A stretch of DNA of 64,000 nt from Atlanticothrix silvestris CENA357 (GTDB lineage Bacteria; Cyanobacteriota; Cyanobacteriia; Cyanobacteriales; Nostocaceae): the NCBI RefSeq assembly GCF_016056295.1, contig NZ_JAECZB010000096.1, forward strand, positions 81,356-145,355, written 5' to 3'. Both the position numbers and the translations under genes were made by a program. Positions 44,476 through 51,296 of this stretch are shown piece after piece. Positions within the stretch are counted from its first letter, which is position 1. Every line of letters starts with the position of its first letter. The notes beneath the pieces are model-generated. The model worked only from the letters and a program-made list of their open reading frames with translations, was not told where the DNA came from and ran no database searches.

Positions 44476-44955
44476 ATGGCAAGAGTAATTTTCTACGAAA
44501 AACCAGGTTGTAAAGGTGGTACAAAGCAAAAAGTTTTGCTGACCGCTGCTGGCCATGAAGTAGTACCATACAGCCTGCTCACAGAACCTTGGACAGCCGA
44601 TCGCTTGCGCTCATTTTTTGGCGATCGCCCCGTAGCCGAATGGTTTAATCGTTCTGCCCCAAAGGTAAAATCTGGTGAGGTTGTTCCCGAAAACACCGAT
44701 GAACAAACCGCCTTAATGTTGATGCTCAAAGATCCGATGTTAATTCGCCGTCCTTTGCTGCAAGTAGGCGATCGCCGTGAGGTCGGTTTCGATGTTGAAA
44801 AGATTGATGCTTGGATTGGCTTAAATCCTGTAGACGAATCCTTCAAGGAAATGAGTGAAAACCTCATGAGCCAAGATTTACAAAATTGTTCCCACGGCCA
44901 TGGCCATCATCATGAACATGGACATGGACATGGACAGGGAGGTTGCAAGCACTAG
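44476..44955 (+). CDS. Nitrogenase-associated ArsC/Spx-like protein with His-rich tail
   Basis: 159 aa. The thioredoxin-fold ArsC/Spx-like domain (residues about 1-120: MARVIFYEKPGCKGGTKQKVLL, with one Cys at 12; DPMLIRRPLLQVGDRREVGFD) matches the nitrogenase-associated protein family found in nif regions. The C-terminus is a His/Gly run (HGHGHHHEHGHGHGQGG, then CKH), which could bind Ni, Zn or other metals. AGGAG nine bases upstream supports the ATG. The exact biochemical role of the family is not known to me; the location supports a link to nitrogenase. Confidence 0.82.
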   Translation: MARVIFYEKPGCKGGTKQKVLLTAAGHEVVPYSLLTEPWTADRLRSFFGDRPVAEWFNRSAPKVKSGEVVPENTDEQTALMLMLKDPMLIRRPLLQVGDRREVGFDVEKIDAWIGLNPVDESFKEMSENLMSQDLQNCSHGHGHHHEHGHGHGQGGCKH

Positions 44956-45386
44956 GGCGACCTTGTAAGCTGTCACGCATCTAAGTTGCACATCTTTTCG
45001 TATGGACTGTTAACTGTTGACCCTTCGACTGCGCTCAGGGTCAAGGCTGAGCGAAGCCGAAGCCTTGACTGTTAAAGGTCAGCAATCAACAAACTTAGGA
45101 AGTAATTGTGTAATTTAAAGGCGTAATAGCTTATTAATCAAAGTTGCTATTGTGTGCGTTATGGATTAATACCAATTCACAAAAATCTTGATACATATAG
45201 ATTTCTCGTAGGGAACATTGCCGTGCCCCTACCAACGTATTTGTATCATTTTTAAAGTTAGATGGTATAACGCCCATAGCGCACAAAACATTAAGAATGG
45301 TGCGTTAGCAAAAATTAATATCATGGGCGTTTATATCTTTTCTAAATAAGTCGGTGGGAAAAAACACAATTATCTTTAAGAAAGAC

Positions 45387-45503
45387 AGGACTTACGCAAA
45401 AATCACCAAAAACCTTAATTTATCGTAGACGCAAAGCGGCTTGCCGCAGGCTACCGCCAAGACGCCAAGAACGCCAAGAATTCGTAGAGTGTGCGTAAGT
45501 CCT
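45387..45503. repeat. 117-bp MITE-like element with AGGACTTACGCA ends
   Basis: Perfect 12-bp terminal inverted repeats AGGACTTACGCA (45387-45398) and TGCGTAAGTCCT (45492-45503). The interior has GCAAAGCGGCTTGCCGCAGGC palindromes and AGACGCCAAGAACGCC repeats. Single ends of the same family are at 3961-3972 and 42299-42310. There is no transposase. Confidence 0.65.
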
Positions 45504-45664
45504 AAAAGATAAACAAGGCTAAAACCCTCTTTCCTCCTGCCTCCTGCCTCCTGCCTCATCCCAACTACAAATATTTATGCCGTTCTACTTATACAAATAG
45601 TTAGAAATACTCTTTCTGCCATTAGTCAGACGTAATGATAGATCTAAGCTTTTAAGGTGAGTCC

Positions 45665-45682
45665 AGAGGTTATTACACCTCT
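45665..45682. promoter_or_regulatory. Dyad upstream of the Cys-rich copper-storage-like gene
   Basis: AGAGGT (45665-45670) and ACCTCT (45677-45682) with a six-base spacer TATTAC, 33 bases before the ATG of the next gene. The position and symmetry suggest an operator, possibly for a metal-sensing repressor or activator. This is inference only. Confidence 0.35.
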
Positions 45683-45714
45683 AGGTAAACTCAAAAAATT
45701 AAAGAGGGTGCGAA

Positions 45715-46083
45715 ATGGCTATCGAACAACTCACCTTAAACAAACTTAACCGTGACATGCAGCAGTGCATTCAAAACTGCTTGGATTGTCATAGCATTTG
45801 CTTAAATTCAGTGGCATACTGCCTACAAAAAGGTGGTCGTCACGCAGAACCTGCTCACATTCGACTAATGCTTGATTGCGCTGAAATTTGTAATACCTGC
45901 GCTAATTTTATGCTTCGAGGTTCTGATTTACACGCTCGTACCTGCGGCGTTTGTGCTGAAATATGTCAACGATGTGCAGATAACTGCGATCGCATGGGTG
46001 ATGATGCTCAAATGAAAGCCTGCGCTGATATGTGTCGTCGTTGTGCCGATTCCTGTCGACAAATGGCAATGGCAACTGCCTAA
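45715..46083 (+). CDS. Four-helix-bundle copper-storage-like protein (Csp/DUF326)
   Basis: 122 aa with 17 or so cysteines in CxxxC and CxxC spacings along helices (CIQNCLDCHSICL, CAEICNTCANFML, CGVCAEICQRCADNC, CADMCRRCADSCRQM). This is the DUF326 / Csp pattern, in which Cys-lined four-helix bundles store many Cu(I) ions. There is no signal peptide, so a cytosolic Csp3-like form is likely. GAGGGTG gives a strong ribosome-binding site. Copper storage next to an oxidase cluster is suggestive, but the gene is separated from it by a repeat-rich gap. Confidence 0.85.
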   Translation: MAIEQLTLNKLNRDMQQCIQNCLDCHSICLNSVAYCLQKGGRHAEPAHIRLMLDCAEICNTCANFMLRGSDLHARTCGVCAEICQRCADNCDRMGDDAQMKACADMCRRCADSCRQMAMATA

Positions 46084-46158
46084 GCAAATAGAGCCAGGAC
46101 GTAAGCTAGACAGGGGAGTAACGATAGTAGTTTCTCCCTTGTCCCGTCTCTAGTCTCT

Positions 46159-47118
46159 TTAGCGGATACCAGCAGTTTCTAAAGACAAGTCTTGAAACAT
46201 GGGGGTGCTAAGGTAACGTTCGCCAAAGGAGGGTTGAATCATCACAATTAAACGTCCCGCATTTTCTGGACGCTTACCTACTTGAATGGCAGCACACAAA
46301 GCAGCACCAGAAGATATTCCAGATAATAATCCTTCTTCTTTGGCTAAGCGCCGCCCATAAGCCATTGCTTGCTCATCGCTAACTCGAATCACTTCGTCGA
46401 TTAATTCTAGGCGCAGAACATCTGGGACAAATCCAGCGCCAATGCCTTGAATTTTATGGGGGCCAGCTTCACCACCAGAGAGAACTGGACTGTTGCTGGG
46501 TTCAACTGCGATCGCTTGAACACTCTGCTTACGTTCTTTAAGTACTTCCGCAATCCCAGTAATTGTCCCACCAGTACCTACCCCAGCAATGACGATATCC
46601 ACTTCGCCCTCTGTATCTGCCCAAATTTCTTCTGCGGTTGTTTCTCGGTGAATTTTGGGATTAGCCGGGTTGCGGAACTGTTGCAGCATTAAGGCATTGG
46701 GAGTTTTAGCTACAATTTCTTCTGCTTTACGAATTGCCCCTCGCATTCCCTCAGTTCCAGGTGTCAGTTCTAAAGTAGCACCATAGGCTCTCAGCATCGC
46801 CCTGCGTTCTTGGCTCATGGTTTCCGGCATAGTCAAAATCAAACTATAACCACGCGCCGCTGCTACCATCGCTAAGGCAATACCCGTATTACCAGAAGTT
46901 GGCTCGACTAAAATTGTTTTACCTGGCTCAATCAAACCTTCTGCTTCTGCCGAAAGCACCATACTGATACCGATACGGTCTTTCACTGAAGCAGCTGGAT
47001 TCATACCTTCGAGTTTGACAACTATCCTGGCTCCTACTCCCTCAGCTTGGGGAATCTTGTTTAGCTGAACTAAAGGAGTTCTTCCAATAAGTTCTGTTAC
47101 GTCTTTAGCAATTCTCAT
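46159..47118 (-). CDS. cysK: Cysteine synthase A (O-acetylserine sulfhydrylase)
   Basis: 319 aa, the usual length. The PLP lysine is in [11 protein letters not shown], the substrate loop is [11 protein letters not shown], and the phosphate-binding glycines are in [15 protein letters not shown]; the start [18 protein letters not shown] is diagnostic. It makes cysteine from O-acetylserine and sulfide, feeding Fe-S cluster and protein synthesis. AGGAG eight bases before the ATG. It is convergent with the Csp-like gene. Confidence 0.95.
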   Translation of the reverse strand: MRIAKDVTELIGRTPLVQLNKIPQAEGVGARIVVKLEGMNPAASVKDRIGISMVLSAEAEGLIEPGKTILVEPTSGNTGIALAMVAAARGYSLILTMPETMSQERRAMLRAYGATLELTPGTEGMRGAIRKAEEIVAKTPNALMLQQFRNPANPKIHRETTAEEIWADTEGEVDIVIAGVGTGGTITGIAEVLKERKQSVQAIAVEPSNSPVLSGGEAGPHKIQGIGAGFVPDVLRLELIDEVIRVSDEQAMAYGRRLAKEEGLLSGISSGAALCAAIQVGKRPENAGRLIVMIQPSFGERYLSTPMFQDLSLETAGIR

Positions 47119-48117
47119 TAATTAACTCCTAAAATCCAAATCTATAAAAGATTATTTACCTATAACAATCAACTTGTATATATTTTATTTGCAATCTAGT
47201 CTCAGCGAGTGTGTATACGATGTAACTCAATAAACCAAAAAGTCGTTAGACACAAGCAAGAATTTGATCAAATTTTCTCACTAATTAGCATTCCAGACTG
47301 TCTTGTATTTACCCATAATAGAATTTAAAAATTCTGAATTGCCAAAATTTACTTTTTAGTGGAATTCGGTTGTTAAAACTGTTAATTACTTACTAAGCAT
47401 CTGAAAAATTAACTGGCTACAAACGCAAAAGCTTTAATATTTGATTATTTAGTATAAAATACGTCACTTTTGGGAAATATCTTAATGGTTTTTGCTAAAT
47501 TATTATTGTATACTCATCGCCATATAATATATTAACTTGAGTACAAGTTTTGATGCCAATTATCTAGAGCTAAAACAGCCTTTTATCCGCAACCTATATA
47601 GCTTTGACATTGAGTGCAAAAATACTAGAACCCCTCCTCATAAATTCTAGTACCCTACCTCAAAAATACTAGCACCTATATCCCTAATAGTTTTTGTAAT
47701 ACCTGTCAGTTAAGGCTTGTAGGCTTTGAGTACAAATTTAATAAATCTAATAATTCTGATCCATCAAGCTAAACTTTGATTCAAAGGAGCAACTGTTATA
47801 AATTGTGTAGGATTTACGCAGAGATTCCCCTCTACCCCCCGAAATTCCTGGGCTTTTGTCCAGTGAACCAGGGGGGACTTCTTAACCCTCCTTTTTTCAT
47901 CCTGTTAGCAGCAGAAAAAAGCTTTTAGGGTTTGAGTACGTTAATTCTGAGTTGATAATTATAGCGTTTGTGGAAAATTTGGTAATTTGTCAGGGGTCAG
48001 TAGTCAGTAGTCAGTAGTCAGTAGTCAGTAGTCAGTGGTTAGTAGTAATCAACAAGAAACTAACAACCATAGATATTTCCTTTCTGGGTGCATACTACCT
48101 AGTAAAGGAGAGCAAAT
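47119..48117. other. Long intergenic region upstream of cysK and the 142-aa membrane protein
   Basis: About 1 kb of AT-rich DNA. Near 47625-47690 are imperfect repeats of CTAGAACCCC / CTAGTACCCTACCTC. Near 47810 is a TTTACGCAGAGATTCCCC motif related to the AGGACTTACGCA family. An STRR array is at 47995-48043. No gene was found. Confidence 0.5.
47995..48043. repeat. Heptamer STRR array
   Basis: About seven heptamers: one GGTCAGT, five AGTCAGT and one GGTTAGT, about 75 bases upstream of the 142-aa gene. The unit is the same as at 40027-40075. Confidence 0.8.
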
Positions 48118-48546
48118 ATGAAAGTAAAATTTCTAAATGTTCTCACAGTTTGTCTGGTTACTTTAGCAGTGCTTTCTCCAGGACTAGTAGTATTGAGTGT
48201 GGTTTGGGGACGGCATATAGAGCTAGTTAAAACACAGAACTTAGCCTGTGAATTTAAAAAAAATAGTGCAGATGATACTACTTTTTCTCCCCAAATAGCT
48301 AGTACAAACTCATCTCAATCTCAGTCTAGTATCCAACTTTTTGAACGCAATACTGTAAACCAAGTGCTGACTGCTGTTGAACAATATAAGCTTGCTGCTA
48401 TCCTGCAATGGTTTGTCTTGTTAACTCCTATTTTTGTTGGGTTAGGAATCATTGTTTACGATAGGTATCTTGTTTATCGTGCTGCCCTTTTACAAGAACA
48501 AATTGAAATGTTAGAAAGGGTTTGGCAGCAAGGTATCGAACAATAA
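48118..48546 (+). CDS. Hypothetical membrane protein with two helices
   Basis: 142 aa. One transmembrane segment near the N-terminus (LTVCLVTLAVLSPGLVVLSVVWG), a Ser/Gln-rich loop of about 65 residues, a second segment (LQWFVLLTPIFVGLGIIVYDRYL), and a short charged tail (EQIEMLERVWQQGIEQ). Not recognised. AAAGGAG is a strong ribosome-binding site. It heads a run of same-strand small genes. Confidence 0.65.
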   Translation: MKVKFLNVLTVCLVTLAVLSPGLVVLSVVWGRHIELVKTQNLACEFKKNSADDTTFSPQIASTNSSQSQSSIQLFERNTVNQVLTAVEQYKLAAILQWFVLLTPIFVGLGIIVYDRYLVYRAALLQEQIEMLERVWQQGIEQ

Positions 48547-48586
48547 TCAACTCAAACTTCACTCATTCAAAATAAGCAAAATCACC

Positions 48587-48868
48587 ATGACAGAAGAACG
48601 CCAAGTCCAGTATTTCGAGTTGATTGACCAATTACTTAAATGTCCCAACGGTCAAGAACCAGAAGTTTTAGAATCCCAACCAGAATTAATTGATGCTGAC
48701 TTTGTGCAGACAGTCTTACAAGTAGCAACTGCATTTGCACATCAAGGTAATCAAGATGGTGCCCAGTTTTTATTCTTTGTAGGACGTGAACTAGCTAAAC
48801 AGTTGGGATTATATCCTGAAGTTCCAAATCCTGAAGATGTAAATCCTGAAGTTGCCAATAAGGAGTAA
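48587..48868 (+). CDS. Small conserved cyanobacterial protein, 93 aa
   Basis: An acidic helical protein (QYFELIDQLLKCPNGQEPEVLESQPELID, then ADFVQTVLQVATAFAHQGNQDGAQFLFFVGRELAKQLG). I recall the same module as the N-terminal part of cyanobacterial CHAT and TPR proteins; here it stands alone. Function is unknown. The next gene begins two bases after its stop, indicating an operon. Confidence 0.65.
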   Translation: MTEERQVQYFELIDQLLKCPNGQEPEVLESQPELIDADFVQTVLQVATAFAHQGNQDGAQFLFFVGRELAKQLGLYPEVPNPEDVNPEVANKE

Positions 48869-48870
48869 AG

Positions 48871-49182
48871 ATGCTGCTGAGCGAAACCGACGCTGGACAA
48901 ATAGCATTAGAGTTTCTCATGGCAGACTGGAACATCTCAGAAGATCATAGAGAGTGGTTCACAGTCTTTAACTCTCGTCTGGTTGGCGAGAGTTGGTACA
49001 TTGTAGAACTAGGTGTAGAAGGGTTTCCAGATAAGTGGTTTATTCAAGTCTACGATACGGGAATGTGTGACCCAAACTATACATTTATTTCACCTATTCG
49101 TGGTTCAGAGGGATTTTTAGACTTTGTAGAAGTGCCAGAGATGGTAGCTGAAGTCTTGGTTGCAGAACGCAAATCCCGATAA
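48871..49182 (+). CDS. Conserved hypothetical protein, 103 aa
   Basis: Soluble and acidic, mixed alpha/beta (EFLMADWNISEDHREWFTVFNSR, SWYIVELGVEGFPDKWFIQVYD). Not recognised beyond similarity to other cyanobacterial unknowns. AAGGAG seven bases upstream supports the ATG. It lies two bases after the 93-aa gene and is probably cotranscribed with it. Confidence 0.65.
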   Translation: MLLSETDAGQIALEFLMADWNISEDHREWFTVFNSRLVGESWYIVELGVEGFPDKWFIQVYDTGMCDPNYTFISPIRGSEGFLDFVEVPEMVAEVLVAERKSR

Positions 49183-49364
49183 TAATAATTAAAATTCAAA
49201 ATTTAGAATCTTAGATTGAGATGTGAAGCTAAATCCATGTTAATCAAAGCATCATATTTTGAATTTGATCTTGAAGATGTTTAGCTTATATGAGGTGGTG
49301 CTAAATAAAAGTACGCCTCGTTTTTGATGTTATGTTTAATATTTTATTTAGAATAAATAAGGCA

Positions 49365-49388
49365 ATTTGTCATCTAAAGATGACAAAT
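49365..49388. promoter_or_regulatory. Perfect 24-base palindrome, probable operator
   Basis: ATTTGTCATCT and AGATGACAAAT, perfect 11-base arms around AA, 22 bases upstream of the next start codon. A TATATT-like -10 follows at about 49394-49400, so the palindrome would cover the core promoter. Confidence 0.5.
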
Positions 49389-49410
49389 ATATGTTATATT
49401 AAATAGCGTG

Positions 49411-49773
49411 ATGAACGCTACAGAAACATCAGTTGAAATGATTGCTGAAGATATCCTAGCTAAAGAATTCACACGAGTCGTCAATCACTATTACCCAAAA
49501 GTTGGGGAACTGCTAGACGGGTGTTATGTGAAAGTCATCACCTGTTTCTGGGGACGGCCTGCTAGACGCTTGCAATATATAGGGATTTATTGCTCCGAAG
49601 AAATGCTTCCTTTTGTGCAAGCCCAAAAAGAAATACTCCGAGAACTGGCGGATAATATGGGGCTAGTTCAAGTAGTTTGTATGAACGCGAGGCGATTGCT
49701 ACGAGATCCGATGTCAAAACTCAAGCACAACAACCCACGCTTATGGTTAGAGTTGCAGTGGGTGGCAATCTAG
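49411..49773 (+). CDS. Hypothetical protein, 120 aa
   Basis: Soluble, mixed alpha/beta protein (EFTRVVNHYYPKVGELLDG, VKVITCFWGRPARRLQYIG, NMGLVQVVCMNARRLLRD). Not recognised. A GTG directly before the ATG is in frame; neither has a clear Shine-Dalgarno. A perfect palindrome overlaps its probable promoter, suggesting specific regulation. The next gene starts 48 bases after its stop. Confidence 0.6.
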   Translation: MNATETSVEMIAEDILAKEFTRVVNHYYPKVGELLDGCYVKVITCFWGRPARRLQYIGIYCSEEMLPFVQAQKEILRELADNMGLVQVVCMNARRLLRDPMSKLKHNNPRLWLELQWVAI

Positions 49774-49821
49774 AATAGCGAAAACCTACGGTGGGCACAA
49801 AATGCCAATGCAAAGCAAACA

Positions 49822-50850
49822 ATGAAAACCGGACTTTTCTGCAATTACGACAATCATCACCAGGATGCCCGCCGCGCCATCTTTGAACAAGTTGCACTGG
49901 TAAAGCAGGCGGAAAGCTTAGGCTTTGCGGAAGCTTGGGTAAGTGAGCATCATTTTAGTGAATCCAATCTCAGTCCATCCATGTTGGTGCTGATGGCACA
50001 CCTAGCAGGAATGACCTCAACTATCCAATTAGGCACAGCGGCGGTTTTATTGCCGTTTTATAACCCAATTCGGGTAGCAGAGGATATTGCTACCTTAGAT
50101 AACCTGTGTAATGGCAGATTATTATTTGGAGTTGCGAAAGGAGGGCCTTTCCCGCAACAGAACAAGCATTTTGCTACACCAATGGGTGAATCTCGTGCCA
50201 AGATGCTAGAAGCGATCGCACTGATTCAAAAGCTTTTATATGAAACTGATGTATCATTTAACGGGCAATATTATCAATGCGATCGCCTGACAATTTACCC
50301 CAAACCATTACAGCCACAAATACCAGTGTATATTGCCACTGGCGGTGATGAAGGCATAGAATTTGCTGCCCAAAACTCCTTCGCTTTAATGGGAGGGCCA
50401 CCGTTTTCTTTAGAAAGATTAAAGAGTACTGTGGCCAAATATCGCGCCTTTAATTCTAGCGGTTCCGAAAATCTGGTATTGGCACGCTTTTTTTATGTTG
50501 GCAGAACATACGATGAGGCAGTGAGTGAGGCAATGCCTTTCATTCGTAAATTTAGCCAAAAAATGAAAGCCAACTCTACTCAAGTCATACAGAATAGCTT
50601 GAATCCTAACCAGAAACCTTTTGATCGCACCAACATCTGCTTTGATGAAGACTATTTGATTGAAAATTCAATCATTGGTGATGTAGTCACTTGTCGCGAC
50701 AAAATCAAGCGATTTCAAGATGAATTAAATATAGGTACACTAGCGCTCAAACCCTCAGCTTTGACTCTGCAAAAAAACCTAGAAAGTTTGCAGCGCTACA
50801 ACCAAGAGGTACGGAATTATGTCCAAACTACCCATGCTTCCTCCCGATGA
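49822..50850 (+). CDS. Luciferase-like (LLM class) flavin-dependent monooxygenase
   Basis: 342 aa with a bacterial luciferase-family TIM barrel. Motifs are LGFAEAWVSEHHFSESNLSPS, IQLGTAAVLLPFYNPIRVAEDIATLDNLCNGRLLFGVAKGG, and PQIPVYIATGGDEGIEFAA. It should use reduced flavin (FMN or F420) with O2 on an unknown substrate. Its end overlaps the next gene by 32 bases, which implies a two-gene operon. Confidence 0.87.
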   Translation: MKTGLFCNYDNHHQDARRAIFEQVALVKQAESLGFAEAWVSEHHFSESNLSPSMLVLMAHLAGMTSTIQLGTAAVLLPFYNPIRVAEDIATLDNLCNGRLLFGVAKGGPFPQQNKHFATPMGESRAKMLEAIALIQKLLYETDVSFNGQYYQCDRLTIYPKPLQPQIPVYIATGGDEGIEFAAQNSFALMGGPPFSLERLKSTVAKYRAFNSSGSENLVLARFFYVGRTYDEAVSEAMPFIRKFSQKMKANSTQVIQNSLNPNQKPFDRTNICFDEDYLIENSIIGDVVTCRDKIKRFQDELNIGTLALKPSALTLQKNLESLQRYNQEVRNYVQTTHASSR

Positions 50851-51190
50851 TTTACCACCAAATGAGGTAACGAAACAGGATGGAATGCTGCATCTGGAAC
50901 TAGAACAATCTACAGGCAGATGCTTTTATCAAGCTTGCGATCGCATTACGCAAGTACTATTGTCTAATTGTCAGTGGTATATCACCACAAATAACGCTAC
51001 TCTCATGCTAGTAATTGACTGTCCCGATCTTGTCTCTTACTGGCATATAGTCAGCAATATTCCCCAATTAGGCAACAGGCTACAAAGATTTTCAAGCAGT
51101 GCCAAAATCCGCGTTTATCCACCATTTGGTAAGGGCGGGCCTTTTGAAATTAGTGTGAATGAAATCTCTGCTTATAAAGATTGGCTGTAG
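50819..51190 (+). CDS. Hypothetical protein translationally coupled to the monooxygenase gene
   Basis: 123 aa, soluble, not recognised. N-terminal Pro-rich segment (PMLPPDDLPPNEV), then beta-rich sequence (TLMLVIDCPDLVSYWHIVSN, KIRVYPPFGKGGPFEISVNE). The ATG lies inside the end of the upstream gene in another frame, with AGAGGT nine bases before it. The tight overlap suggests that the two products act together. Confidence 0.65.
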   Translation: MSKLPMLPPDDLPPNEVTKQDGMLHLELEQSTGRCFYQACDRITQVLLSNCQWYITTNNATLMLVIDCPDLVSYWHIVSNIPQLGNRLQRFSSSAKIRVYPPFGKGGPFEISVNEISAYKDWL

Positions 51191-51215
51191 AGTATTGAGG
51201 TGATTCAGACTTGAT

Positions 51216-51247
51216 ACCCAGTTTTTTTATTAATAAACTGGGTTTTT
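51216..51247 (+). terminator. Intrinsic terminator
   Basis: ACCCAGTTT (51216-51224) pairs with AAACTGGGT (51235-51243), followed by TTTT. It ends the monooxygenase operon and can also work for the convergent protease gene. Confidence 0.75.
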
Positions 51248-51296
51248 CTAGCTCAAATTGAGTCAGAAGCCCAGAAAATACAGAGTTAGAGTTATA

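Larger units (their letters stand above)
44956..45714. other. Repeat-rich intergenic region
   Basis: About 760 bases. An inverted repeat of GACCCTTCGACTGCGC type lies near 45018-45070. A 63-base hairpin spans 45269-45331 (AACGCCCAT with ATGGGCGTT). A MITE-like element is at 45387-45503. CCTCCTG heptamers occupy 45533-45560, and a dyad lies before the next gene (45665-45682). No coding sequence was seen. Confidence 0.6.
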
